Shown here piece after piece: positions 49,887 through 58,618 of a stretch of DNA of 64,000 nt. How positions within the stretch are numbered: position 1 is the first letter of the stretch; every line of letters starts with the position of its first letter. The notes below the pieces were generated by a model. It was not told the origin of the DNA, made no database searches, and saw only the letters and a program-made list of their open reading frames with translations. A program made the position numbers and the translations under genes. Origin of the DNA: Citrobacter freundii (lineage in GTDB: Bacteria > Bacteroidota > Bacteroidia > Chitinophagales > Chitinophagaceae); contig QFQQ01000023.1 of NCBI GenBank assembly GCA_003243445.1, positions 21,130 to 85,129 of the forward strand, read 5' to 3'.

Positions 49887-50600
49887 ATGCGTATTTGGCT
49901 GCTGACAATCCTGTTATTGTCTTCCGGGGCTTTATTTGCCCAACGGTCTCATTTCGGATCATGGAATGTGATCACGACGAGGGTAACCCTGTCCGAGAAA
50001 TGGGGCGTTTACAACGAGCTTCAACTGAGATCCCAATCATTTTACAACGACCATTTCTATCATGAGGTAAAAGGCGGTGTTTCTTATTCCATCAGCAAAA
50101 ACTTTGTTGTGCTGCTTGGCCTTGGCGATTACCAGACCTATTCCGACGGCGGCAATTTCGTAAAACCCCGCACGGCACATGAGACCAGGCTTTGGCAGCA
50201 GTTAACAATGAATCAGTATCTCGAAAGGATTAAGTTTGAACACCGGTACCGGATCGAGCAACGCTGGTTTACCACGGGATTCCGTCAGCGTTACCGCTAC
50301 CGGCTGAACGCAGCAGTTCCGCTGAATCACCGGAAAATGGGACCGAATACGTATTATGTTGCGGCATTCAACGAGATCTTCCTCACCAATAAAGCCCCGT
50401 ATTTCGAACGCAACCGCTTATTCGTGGGCGGCGGTTACCAGATCAATAAACATTTCACGCTTCAGCCGGGTTATGTTTATCAATATGATTACCGTCCCAA
50501 TAATACAAGCCTGGGCAAACACTTCTTCCAACTGACACTCACAATCGATGTGAATGCGCATAAGAGTCCGAATGAGCGGATCCCGGGCAATCTTGACTAA
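49887..50600 (+). CDS. DUF2490 outer-membrane protein
   Basis: A 237-aa exported protein with signal peptide MRIWLLTILLLSSGALFAQ. The mature part is rich in alternating aromatic strands and has the DUF2490 features: an N-terminal W-N block (GSWNVITTRVTLSEKWGVYNELQLRSQ), the central LWQQLTMNQYLERIKFEHRYRIEQRW motif near residues 110-135, and the C-terminal QLTLTIDVN. It most likely forms an outer-membrane barrel. Function unknown. A -7 box lies 31 nt upstream and a terminator downstream, so it is a single-gene transcript. Confidence 0.9.
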   Translation: MRIWLLTILLLSSGALFAQRSHFGSWNVITTRVTLSEKWGVYNELQLRSQSFYNDHFYHEVKGGVSYSISKNFVVLLGLGDYQTYSDGGNFVKPRTAHETRLWQQLTMNQYLERIKFEHRYRIEQRWFTTGFRQRYRYRLNAAVPLNHRKMGPNTYYVAAFNEIFLTNKAPYFERNRLFVGGGYQINKHFTLQPGYVYQYDYRPNNTSLGKHFFQLTLTIDVNAHKSPNERIPGNLD

Positions 50601-50674
50601 GTCCCTTTCTGAAATATTCGTCTTAATCAGTCTTTGACATAAAAACCACTATTAGTTTTAACATCTCAGCTATA

Positions 50675-50704
50675 AACGCTGTTTTATTTTCAGCGTCTTT
50701 TTTG
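50675..50704 (+). terminator. Terminator after the DUF2490 gene
   Basis: ACGCTG and CAGCGT pair around TTTTATTTT, followed by seven T residues. Confidence 0.7.
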
Positions 50705-50760
50705 TAAATTAGGATAATGATGTGATCAACATCTAGCCATGAACGCATAAATGTCCTTTT

Positions 50761-51480
50761 ATGAAAAAACTATCCGAGACCTGGTTTGCCGAAGGCTTTA
50801 TTGACTTCGAATTGAAGAAGTACACACTGCTTGCCTACCTGCAGGAAGTAGACAAGTACTTTAACCAGAACAAGCTTTACCCGCAACTCGCGGACGTTGT
50901 TTTTCATTATAATAACCTTGTCGCCTTCAGGGAGAACAAACGCTATTTGCAGGAGCATTTCCCCAAAAAACTTACGGGCATACAAATGCAGAAACTTCAA
51001 TTGCTGTATGAACAGATGATCGAAGACGGAGAGCTCATGCAGGAACTTGAAGAGATCATTCAATATGCCGCGGATACGTTGAAGTCAACGTTGCAAACCG
51101 GGGCAGGTATCTATGAATTTGTGGAAGAAAAGATCAATATCAGCCCTGTTGGACTGATACCACTTGACACACAGGAAGGATATTTCTTTCTTAGTACAAC
51201 AGATACCAAGAGCACATTGGTCTATCACTACCGTCTTTCCATATTTGAAAAGCACGATGAAAAATTCAGAAGTATCAAAACCTCGCTAATAGACCGGAGA
51301 CAGCGTGGTCTTGCCCTTACTTATGAAAACATGAAATCTGACCTGCTGAAATTCCGCAATGATCTTCCCAACCCGGCAGTGTACTGCATCGAATCGGGGC
51401 TGAATTTTCCGATAGATGAAACCTTGTTGCCGGTCGCGAAGAGAAGTCTTGTGAAGTTCATTACGACGAACGCAGCGTGA
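50761..51480 (+). CDS. Conserved hypothetical cytoplasmic protein
   Basis: I do not recognise a family with a known function. The 239-aa protein has no signal peptide. The first half is helical and charged (FIDFELKKYTLLAYLQEVDKYF, IQMQKLQLLYEQMIEDGELMQELEEIIQYA), and the second half has beta-rich segments (GLIPLDTQEGYFFLSTTDTKSTLVYHYRLSIF). It resembles proteins of the unknown Bacteroidota set with an N-terminal helical bundle. The stop is directly followed by element A4; the next gene on the other strand converges. No operon partner. Confidence 0.6.
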   Translation: MKKLSETWFAEGFIDFELKKYTLLAYLQEVDKYFNQNKLYPQLADVVFHYNNLVAFRENKRYLQEHFPKKLTGIQMQKLQLLYEQMIEDGELMQELEEIIQYAADTLKSTLQTGAGIYEFVEEKINISPVGLIPLDTQEGYFFLSTTDTKSTLVYHYRLSIFEKHDEKFRSIKTSLIDRRQRGLALTYENMKSDLLKFRNDLPNPAVYCIESGLNFPIDETLLPVAKRSLVKFITTNAA

Positions 51481-51485
51481 AGAGA

Positions 51486-51590
51486 GGTTTGAGGGGTTTC
51501 ATAAGTTTCAGAGGTTTCATAGGTTATCACCTCGCATAGTGAAGTGTATTAACCTGTGAAACCTCTGAAACTTATGAAACCCCTCAAACC
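51486..51590. repeat. Nonamer-word inverted repeat A4, best-preserved copy
   Basis: Arms of 41 nt, 51486-51526 and 51550-51590, complementary with two mismatches. Word ends read GAGG, CATA, CAGA, CATA on the left and mirror GAGG, CATA, CAGA, CACA on the right. The loop is 23 nt. It occupies the gap between two convergent genes almost completely. Confidence 0.95.
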
Positions 51591-51608
51591 TTTATCTCTC
51601 TCTCCTCT

Positions 51609-54533
51609 CTAATTAACAAGGTCTAACCCCCAATCCTTACCCTTCTTCACTGCCGGTACACCATCCACGATCCATTTCGCTGGTTTATCTCCTTTCAACA
51701 GCCAATCGAAATATTGCTGCTCTCTGATCTGAATGTCTTTTCTGTTCTTGCGTTGTACAAGGTTATGTGCTTCACCGTTATAATTCAGCATCCAAACCTG
51801 TTTACCAAGGCGGCGCATGCCGGTGAACAATTCGATTCCCTGATACCAGGGTACTGCACCGTCAGCATCATTGGCCATGATCACCAGTGGAGTCTTTACT
51901 TTAGGCAAATGAAATAATGGTGAGCTTTCAATGTACAGTTCGGGTTTTTCCCAAAGTGTGGCCCCGATCCGGCTTTGTGTTCTTTCATACTGGAACTGGC
52001 GGTTCGCACCACTCTCCCAACGGATACCGCCATACGCACTCGTCATGTTTGCTACGGGCGCACCTGCCCATGCAGCTTTGAATACATCCGTCATGGTGAC
52101 AAGCTGCGCTACCTGGATACCACCCCAGCTTTGCCCCTGTATACCCATGTTCTTTCCATCTACCCATTTATGTTTGGAAAGATCCTTGGCTGCACTCACG
52201 ATATAATCGTAAGCACTCTTTGCCGGATGACCGATCGTATAACTGATATCAGGCGCAAATACAAGGTAACCACGGCTAACAAAGAACGAGATATTCAAAC
52301 GGCTTGGTGTTGGAGACGGTGGTTGATAACCATATAAACCGTCGGAAAGTTTTTCATAGAAATAAAACAGCAATGGATATTTTTTAGTGGAGTCGAAATT
52401 CTCCGGTTTATACAAGATACCTTCAGACGGCTTATTGGTAAACGTTTTCCATTTATACAATTCCGCAGTACCCCAGTTATAGGAAGCCTGTTGCGGATTG
52501 ATATAAGAAAGACGTTGTGCTGCGCCATTCTTATTTACCGAATACAGATCCGGTGAACGTACATAAGATTCTTTGCTGAAGATATATGTCTCCGCATCCT
52601 TTGCTTTGGCTATCGAACCGATACTAACGGCAGAATCTGCACTTAACGCAACCAGTTTATATTTACCGCCATCAGTCTTGTATTCCCACAAACCCGCTTT
52701 TTTAGTAATGTCGCTGAATGTTCTGAACAGCATGGTTTGACCTGGTTCGATGGCGCGCTCTTCCCTGTCAACCTGCTGATAACGGTAGCTGGTTTTGGCC
52801 TGACGGCCACCTATAAGTATCGATGGAGCAAATGCGTTGCGCGGGCTTACTTTCCAAACGCTGTAGCGATCGTATATATATACCGCTTCTTCATCCTTTT
52901 GCCAGCGCATAATCCCGTAAGGTGCCGGGTCGGTCGGAGAATCATTGTCTTCATCAGCAAGGGCGGTTCTTATACGCGCCGTGATATTTCTTGTTGAATC
53001 CCCATCAAAAGCAAAATAATTCCTTGTTTTATTATCATACCATACAATGATCTTACCGGTTGGAGAAACATATGTTGGCGTGAGGTTTCCATCAAGATTT
53101 TTCCTGATCAGCTTTGCAGAACCATCGGCAGGGTTGATCGCATATACATCTTTCAACGTATTGCCGGTCCACTGGCTTTCGATCCTTTTACCTTTATCGG
53201 TCGTGCCGACAAAAACCACACCATCTCCCTGCCCGCTCTGGAATACAGTAGGCAGATCTTCTGATGCGAGCTGGTTTACTTTTTTTGCATCCAGATCATA
53301 TACCGCCATGAAGTTTTGCTGAAGGTCACGTTGCAGCCTGTTCAGCTGAACTGTTTGCAGATAATCATCTTTATAATGCCATACATCAAGCTTTACAAGA
53401 TCGAGCTCTACAAGAGTAGTGTCTTTGGGAGCGGCGATCGGCGCTGTTCCAAAAAACAAACGTTTACCACTTTTACTGAAGCTGACGATACCATATTCGC
53501 TGACCGTCAATCCGCTTTTGATGCCGGCACTGGTCTTATCCACCAATGCAATGGCCGTATCCATTCCGTCTTTATAATACCATAGCTTATAAAACTTTTG
53601 CAGATCCTTTGGTTTAGCATCACGTTCTGCAAGGAAAGCAAGTTGTGATCCGTCATCAGAGAGTGTAAAATTCTTGAACTCATTACCGCCAGTGCTGATC
53701 GTGTCAAGTTTTCCTTTTACAAGATCATACAGCAACACGTGAGCTTTGCTTAATGAATCTTTGGGATTGCGGGCCTGCTCCATCACCAGTTTGGTTCCTT
53801 TATCATTGAACTGGTATTCAAGAATGAATTTGAATGTTTTTTGTTCACTGTTATTCAGATTACGTAATACCAGGTCTGTACCGGCGTCGGCGGTGGATGG
53901 GGTTGGCTCATCTCCGTCCGCATCGGTGATAATATCAAATCCGTCATCGTCCTTATTGGTTTTTTTCTGGGAACCGGCGATGACGCTTTTTAATGAATCG
54001 ATGATATGGGTGAGGCTATCAGTGATCTTTTTCTCACTGCTCGCCGGGCGCGCGTTGCGTGATGGCGCTTCCAGTGGTTTATCCATATGATAAGCCAGCC
54101 AGCCGGAGGCTTTATCAGGCGTCTTAAATGTTTTTACCCGGGCAACCTTCCATACACTATCCTTGCCCAGCTCCATTATTGCGAGCGAATCTTTCGGGCT
54201 TTCGTCAGGTCTTTTCTTTTTGATCTTTGCGTCACGCGAATCCTTGAACGCCGGATTTACTTTAAAGATCACGAAGCGATTGTCTTCCGTGATGACTGCA
54301 TCCGCCGCGCGTGCGATCACTTTCTTGTACGCGGCATCTGTCGACTGAATGATCAGTTCATTGTCGCCCTCCTGGACGTTCACATTGTACACGACCCATT
54401 TACCATCATTACTGATCGATCGCTGACCAATGTTTTGCCAGCCGTCATACACTGTATGATCCAGGGGCTTTTTTTGCGCAAAGGCAAATTGTAAGGAAAA
54501 CAGAAAAAAGAGAAAGAATAACGTTCTTGTCAT
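51609..54533 (-). CDS. S9-family prolyl-oligopeptidase-type peptidase
   Basis: Exported serine peptidase of 974 aa. The start at 54533 (MTRTLFFLFFLFSLQFAFAQ) gives a signal peptide; the frame from 54647 would only translate repeat A5. The long N-terminal part forms a beta-propeller-like region (for example NLNVQEGDNELIIQ, GIVSFSKSGKRLFFGTAP), and the C-terminal 250 residues are the alpha/beta hydrolase domain: nucleophile GQSWGGIQVAQL near residue 800, acid in MANDADGAVPWYQG near 880, His in NGEAHNLVQ near 915. The extra length compared with usual 650-700 aa lies in the N-terminal region. Substrate: probably dipeptides or short peptides. Confidence 0.9.
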   Translation of the reverse strand: MTRTLFFLFFLFSLQFAFAQKKPLDHTVYDGWQNIGQRSISNDGKWVVYNVNVQEGDNELIIQSTDAAYKKVIARAADAVITEDNRFVIFKVNPAFKDSRDAKIKKKRPDESPKDSLAIMELGKDSVWKVARVKTFKTPDKASGWLAYHMDKPLEAPSRNARPASSEKKITDSLTHIIDSLKSVIAGSQKKTNKDDDGFDIITDADGDEPTPSTADAGTDLVLRNLNNSEQKTFKFILEYQFNDKGTKLVMEQARNPKDSLSKAHVLLYDLVKGKLDTISTGGNEFKNFTLSDDGSQLAFLAERDAKPKDLQKFYKLWYYKDGMDTAIALVDKTSAGIKSGLTVSEYGIVSFSKSGKRLFFGTAPIAAPKDTTLVELDLVKLDVWHYKDDYLQTVQLNRLQRDLQQNFMAVYDLDAKKVNQLASEDLPTVFQSGQGDGVVFVGTTDKGKRIESQWTGNTLKDVYAINPADGSAKLIRKNLDGNLTPTYVSPTGKIIVWYDNKTRNYFAFDGDSTRNITARIRTALADEDNDSPTDPAPYGIMRWQKDEEAVYIYDRYSVWKVSPRNAFAPSILIGGRQAKTSYRYQQVDREERAIEPGQTMLFRTFSDITKKAGLWEYKTDGGKYKLVALSADSAVSIGSIAKAKDAETYIFSKESYVRSPDLYSVNKNGAAQRLSYINPQQASYNWGTAELYKWKTFTNKPSEGILYKPENFDSTKKYPLLFYFYEKLSDGLYGYQPPSPTPSRLNISFFVSRGYLVFAPDISYTIGHPAKSAYDYIVSAAKDLSKHKWVDGKNMGIQGQSWGGIQVAQLVTMTDVFKAAWAGAPVANMTSAYGGIRWESGANRQFQYERTQSRIGATLWEKPELYIESSPLFHLPKVKTPLVIMANDADGAVPWYQGIELFTGMRRLGKQVWMLNYNGEAHNLVQRKNRKDIQIREQQYFDWLLKGDKPAKWIVDGVPAVKKGKDWGLDLVN

Positions 54534-54585
54534 CTCTGCAAGTTTTGGTTTAATAAAAGATTTTATATGGGAAGCAGCGTTATCG

Positions 54586-54698
54586 GGTTCCAGCGGTTTC
54601 ACAGGTTTCGGGAGTTCCAGAGGTTCCAGACGTTTCATGAGTTTCAAATCGCGGTAGCAACCTCTGGAACTCCTGAAACCTATGAAATCGCTGGAACC
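54586..54698. repeat. Nonamer-word inverted repeat A5
   Basis: Arms 54586-54624 and 54659-54698 are complementary with three mismatches over about 39 nt. The word order CCAGC, TCACA, TCGGG, CCAGA is mirrored. The loop contains CGCGGTAGCAACC, shared with A3 and A6. The right arm covers the last 19 bp of the EamA gene, so those coding bases are part of the repeat. Confidence 0.93.
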
Positions 54699-55579
54699 TT
54701 CTCCTTATCCTTCTTCTCAGCCCTGATGAGCAGGGTCACGTGCAATACCAATACAGCTATTATGACGGCAAAACCGAGGTAAAACCAGCGACTCAGGTAT
54801 TGATTTTCGTTATATACCAGGAACGCGAGGATAATACCGTATACCGGTTCGAGATTGAAGGTAAGATTTACGGTGAAAGCAGACAGATGTTTGAGTGCAT
54901 TGGCAGAAAGACGAAATGCCAGCACAGAACAAAACCACGACAGTACAAGCAGCCACATCAGGTTCTGCCAACCGGGAAGAAATTGCTGAACAGGAAATTG
55001 TTGCAGATAGAATGGCAGCAGGACCGACAGCGTAATAAAACCACCGGTGATCTGCCAGGTAAGGACCGTTTCAACATTGATCCGCTGCAGAAAACGTCTG
55101 TTATAGATAGGGAAAAGGCATGCAAGCAGGGCCGATATTATTCCGAGAATGACCCCTGTTTTGTATTGCGTATCGAAGTGAAAAATGATATAGATCCCGC
55201 CGATAGTGATCAGCCCAAGCAGCAATTCTGTCCAGTTCATTTTTTTCCGGGTGATCAGTGGCTCCAGCAGAGCCGTGAAAAAACCGATCGCCGAAAAACA
55301 AACCAGCGAAACCGATACATTCGAATATTTAATGGAGCCGTAAAAAGTTACCCAGTGCATGGCCGCGATAAAGCCAACGCCACCAATACTGAGTATGTCC
55401 TTCAGCGGGATTTTTTGTATCCGATTTGCAACAGAATAGATCACCCACATGGTGAGTGAGGTAAAGAACAGCCTGTACCATACGATCATTCCTTCGTTCA
55501 GCGTGATCAGGCGGCCAAGTATCCCGGTGAAGCCGGCAAGAAAAACAGCAATATGCAGTTGAAAAAAAGCCTTTTTCAT
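54680..55579 (-). CDS. EamA (DMT) family transporter
   Basis: Inner-membrane drug/metabolite transporter family protein of 299 aa with ten hydrophobic helices in two EamA repeats. The first repeat has AVFLAGFTGILGRLI and VGFIAAMHWVTFYGSIKYSNVSV; the second ends with NLEPVYGIILAFLVYNEN near residue 245, the conserved EP-x-x motif. The C terminus is charged (RAEKKDKEKVPAIS), and its last codons lie inside repeat A5. The start at 55579 (MKKAFFQLHIAVFLAG) is good. Substrate cannot be inferred. It stands alone. Confidence 0.92.
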   Translation of the reverse strand: MKKAFFQLHIAVFLAGFTGILGRLITLNEGMIVWYRLFFTSLTMWVIYSVANRIQKIPLKDILSIGGVGFIAAMHWVTFYGSIKYSNVSVSLVCFSAIGFFTALLEPLITRKKMNWTELLLGLITIGGIYIIFHFDTQYKTGVILGIISALLACLFPIYNRRFLQRINVETVLTWQITGGFITLSVLLPFYLQQFPVQQFLPGWQNLMWLLVLSWFCSVLAFRLSANALKHLSAFTVNLTFNLEPVYGIILAFLVYNENQYLSRWFYLGFAVIIAVLVLHVTLLIRAEKKDKEKVPAIS

Positions 55580-55685
55580 GAAGCAGTCATCGCATCAACG
55601 GATGTTGCGTTGAATATACAGAAGTATTCCGCGCCGGTAAAATAATTCAGAAGGGCGGTAGCGTAAATATATTATGAGAGGAGGA

Positions 55686-56492
55686 TTATTTCCCTTCGGC
55701 GATCATCTCATTTTTGCGAAGCTGCGAAATACCAACACCCTGTGTATTCTGCACCCGTTTGCGGTAGTTGGTGAACAGGCTGTGCCAGCGGAGCTTAAGC
55801 ACACCGAGGATACCTTCTTTCACGATTCCCTTGTTCATTTTGGAAACGCCATAAGCCCGGTCCTGGAAAATGATAGGAACTTCCCTGATCTTGAAACGGA
55901 GTTTCCAGGTGGCGAATTTCATTTCTATCTGGAATGCATAACCGGTGAAACGGATCTCATCGAGGTTGATCGTTTCAAGTACAGTTCTTCTGAAACAAAC
56001 AAACCCGGCGGTTGGATCTTTAACCGGCATCCAGGTGATGGCCCTGGTATAAACGGAAGCGCCTTTTGAGAGTGCGATGCGATTGGCAGGCCAGTTCACT
56101 ACCCCACCGCCGCGAACATAACGGGATCCGACTGCAAGGTCAGCTCCATCATATTTGCAGGCCTGGTAGAGACGTGAAAGATCATTGGGATTGTGGGAAA
56201 AATCAGCATCCATCTCAAAGATGAATTCATATTTATTGGCGATCGCCCATTTGAATCCATAGATGTATGCAGTGCCAAGACCAAGTTTTCCTTTACGTTC
56301 AGCAATAAAAAGCTGACCGGAAAACTTAGACTGAAGATCTTTTACAAGTTGCGCTGTTCCATCGGGAGATCCATCATCAATCACCAATACGTGAAAATCT
56401 TCACGCAGGTTGAAGATGGCATGAAGAATATTGCTGATATTCTCGCGCTCGTTATAAGTTGGTATAATGACAAGTTTTTCCACTATAATCAA
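55686..56492 (-). CDS. Polyprenol-phosphate mannosyltransferase-like glycosyltransferase (GT2)
   Basis: Cytoplasmic GT2 enzyme of 268 aa resembling dolichol/polyprenol-phosphate mannose synthase. The family pattern PTYNERENISNIL at residues 11-23, VIDDGSPDGTAQLV near 36-49, MDADFSHNPNDL near 94-105 (the metal-binding DxD), and SRYVRGGG near 123 are all present, followed by GFVCFRRTVLE. No C-terminal membrane helices are seen, as in the one-domain DPM1 type. Likely makes a polyprenol-linked sugar donor for envelope glycosylation. No other glycosylation gene is next to it. Confidence 0.9.
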   Translation of the reverse strand: MIIVEKLVIIPTYNERENISNILHAIFNLREDFHVLVIDDGSPDGTAQLVKDLQSKFSGQLFIAERKGKLGLGTAYIYGFKWAIANKYEFIFEMDADFSHNPNDLSRLYQACKYDGADLAVGSRYVRGGGVVNWPANRIALSKGASVYTRAITWMPVKDPTAGFVCFRRTVLETINLDEIRFTGYAFQIEMKFATWKLRFKIREVPIIFQDRAYGVSKMNKGIVKEGILGVLKLRWHSLFTNYRKRVQNTQGVGISQLRKNEMIAEGK

Positions 56493-56566
56493 ATGCCTGA
56501 AATAGCGAATTTACGACAATCATCAAAGATGACGTGTTAAAAATTTTACACAAGTCGTTAACTTTC

Positions 56567-57334
56567 TTATGCTTTCTTGAGCATGGTCCGGGTATAGATC
56601 TCCGTCAGCTTTTGTTTGGTATGCTGTGGAAAATCGCCCTTCATCATCCAGTCGTAATACTGGGGTTCAGCTTTGAGGACATCGGCCACGGGGCGGCCTT
56701 TGAACTTGCCGAAGTTGAATACCTCCACGCCATTTTCCATAGCGAAGCGGCGGGCAAAATCCACGATCACTTCTTCTCCGATACATTTCAGGATGGTATC
56801 GACAGACTGACCAAGTGCGGGATATTTTTCCAGTTGAGCTTCAAGCACTTCATACGTAGCCGTTGCATCTGCTTCGGCACTATGTGCGCTTTCAAGGTTT
56901 TTATTGCAGTAGAATTTGTAGGCTGCGCTGAGTGTACGCTGTTCCATCAGGTGGAAGATTTTCTGCACGTCAACGAACTTCCTGCCCCTGGTATCGAAAT
57001 CTACCTGTACGCGAAGAAATTCTTCAACGAGCAGGGGTATATCAAACCGGTTGCTGTTATAACCGCCGATATCGCATCCGTCCAGTACCTGTTTGAGTTC
57101 GTTGGCTACCTGTTTGAAGGTCGGTGCGTCTTTCACCATTTCATCCGTAATGCCATGCACATCGGTCGATGCTTTGGAGATCGGCATTTCCGGATTGATC
57201 AGTTTTCTTTTAACGCTACGGGTGCCGTCAGGCAAAATCTTCACAATCGCGATCTCTACTATACGGTCAACTCCAAGGTTGGTTCCTGTGGTTTCCAGGT
57301 CGATAAAGGCAAGCGGTTTTGTCAGCTTCAACAT
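56567..57334 (-). CDS. DEDD-family 3'-5' exonuclease (DnaQ-like)
   Basis: A 255-aa exonuclease that proofreads or trims 3' ends. The start at 57334 (MLKLTKPLAFIDLETTGTN) is preferred over an upstream in-frame ATG whose codons fall in repeat B5. ExoI motif FIDLETTG is at residues 10-17, ExoII near GYNSNRFDIPLL (about residue 93), and ExoIII in AHSAEADATATYEVL (about 144-158). A C-terminal region (VDFARRFAMENGVEVFNFGKFKGR) resembles the DUF3820 or PolC-tail zinc-less module found in such Bacteroidota proteins. Divergent gap carries B5 and the small lipoprotein promoter. Confidence 0.92.
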   Translation of the reverse strand: MLKLTKPLAFIDLETTGTNLGVDRIVEIAIVKILPDGTRSVKRKLINPEMPISKASTDVHGITDEMVKDAPTFKQVANELKQVLDGCDIGGYNSNRFDIPLLVEEFLRVQVDFDTRGRKFVDVQKIFHLMEQRTLSAAYKFYCNKNLESAHSAEADATATYEVLEAQLEKYPALGQSVDTILKCIGEEVIVDFARRFAMENGVEVFNFGKFKGRPVADVLKAEPQYYDWMMKGDFPQHTKQKLTEIYTRTMLKKA

Positions 57335-57432
57335 CAGTTCTGAGGTTTCTCTTAAAAAATCTGGCGGTAAAGGTAGGCCTTTGTTATTCTTGCCAAAATC
57401 ATTTTTCCCGGAATTGAAGCATTCATAGAGAG

Positions 57433-57569
57433 GGTCGATGACCGATGTTCGATGGTCGATGGTCGTGTTGGCTGCTGACGGTGTGAAATCCGCCCCGTCC
57501 ATTGATAATTAATGATATAGTGAGAGCAGATATTGAGCATCGACCATCCGACATCGAGCATCGAACCCT
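57433..57569. repeat. Heptamer-word inverted repeat B5
   Basis: Left words GGTCGAT, GACCGAT, GTTCGAT, GGTCGAT (57433-57467) and right GTTCGAT, GCTCGAT, GTCGGAT, GGTCGAT when read back (57535-57569). The pairing is imperfect, but the words are in phase. Central 65 bp is spacer. Lies between the exonuclease and lipoprotein genes. Confidence 0.85.
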
Positions 57570-57601
57570 GCGCCTCAGCTGCATTTCCGAAAATTGGGCT
57601 T

Positions 57602-57609
57602 TATATTTG
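57602..57609 (+). promoter_or_regulatory. -7 box of the small lipoprotein gene
   Basis: TATATTTG is an exact TAnnTTTG box, 51 nt before the ATG at 57661. Confidence 0.55.
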
Positions 57610-57660
57610 CACAACAAATAACGACCAACTTCGTTATATACCAGACTGAAATACCCAACA

Positions 57661-57804
57661 ATGAAAATGAAAACCCTTTTTGCCGCTTTTACACTCGTAG
57701 TTTTAGTGATCGCTACAACTTCCTGTGCGTCTTCACGCAGGAATGGCTGTCCGGCTACATGGACCAGCAAACCAGCGTTCTCAAAAGACAAACCGACCGG
57801 ATAA
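57661..57804 (+). CDS. Small lipoprotein, 47 aa
   Basis: A complete small gene: ATG at 57661, TAA at 57802-57804. The signal peptide MKMKTLFAAFTLVVLVIATTSC gives a lipobox with Cys at residue 22 (ATTSC; T-S before Cys). The mature peptide CASSRRNGCPATWTSKPAFS has a second Cys at residue 30 and is basic. A -7 box stands 51 nt upstream. The gene ends 8 bp before the response regulator's stop on the other strand. Small lipoproteins ending in a GCPATW-like motif are, as I recall, frequent in this family, but I know no function. Confidence 0.75.
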   Translation: MKMKTLFAAFTLVVLVIATTSCASSRRNGCPATWTSKPAFSKDKPTG

Positions 57805-57812
57805 GATCCGGA

Positions 57813-58448
57813 TCAGAGTCCTTTGATATTGATAAAGTTCACCAGCGCAGCGGTATTCTTCAGCTTTAATTTCTTGAGAATATTGTAGCGGTGCACCTCC
57901 ACCGTTTTAAGGGAAATATCCAGCTCCAGGGCAATTTGCTTGGAGGACATACCTTCTTTGATCAATTTAATGATGTCGATCTCGCGCCGGGAAAGATTGT
58001 TCATATCTCCCTGTGCGGCCGTTTCATCAAGTTCCTGCTGAGCCAGGATATTTTTTACTTCTTCGCAGATATATTTTTTACCCTCACTTACTTCGATGAT
58101 CGCAGCGATCATTTCTTCCTTCGAAGAGTTTTTTGTTACATAGCCCATGGCGCCAAGCTGCAACATGCGTTTTGCATAGGCAGGCATCGTGTGCATGGAC
58201 ACAGCAATCACTTTTGACTCCGGAGAAATCTTCTGGATCTGTTTTGTTGCATCGAAACCATTCACCGGGCTCATATTCACATCCATGAGAATGATCTCAG
58301 GTTTTTTCTGAGCGGCGATCTGAATAGCTTCTTCTCCTGAACTCGTTTCCCCGATCACTGTGAAGCGGGGATCACTATTCAGAATGAACGACCAGGAATC
58401 TCTGATCAGTTTGTGGTCGTCAACGAGTAAGATGGTCACTTTTTCCAT
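57813..58448 (-). CDS. NarL/FixJ-family response regulator
   Basis: A 211-aa transcription factor with an N-terminal receiver domain and a C-terminal LuxR-type helix-turn-helix. The receiver has the acidic pair DDH at residues 10-12, the phosphorylation Asp in ILMDVNMSP near residue 56, and Lys in GYVTKNSS near residue 106. The HTH SRREIDIIKLIKEGMSSKQIALELDISLKTVEVHRYNIL spans residues 153-191. The cognate histidine kinase is not adjacent, so this is an orphan in the window. Start at 58448 is secure. Convergent with the small lipoprotein gene. Confidence 0.95.
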   Translation of the reverse strand: MEKVTILLVDDHKLIRDSWSFILNSDPRFTVIGETSSGEEAIQIAAQKKPEIILMDVNMSPVNGFDATKQIQKISPESKVIAVSMHTMPAYAKRMLQLGAMGYVTKNSSKEEMIAAIIEVSEGKKYICEEVKNILAQQELDETAAQGDMNNLSRREIDIIKLIKEGMSSKQIALELDISLKTVEVHRYNILKKLKLKNTAALVNFINIKGL

Positions 58449-58618
58449 GTAGGGATATGGGCTTGTAATTTGTCAGATAAGGCTTTTCTTCAATAAGTCA
58501 ATAAGTTACGCAAAAAAAGTCAATTTAGCGTTTCTTCAAAAAACAATTTGAATAAAAGCAAGAAAGTTTCCTGTAAATGGAATAACGGCTGGTATGATGG
58601 TGTGTGGCAACCGAATGA

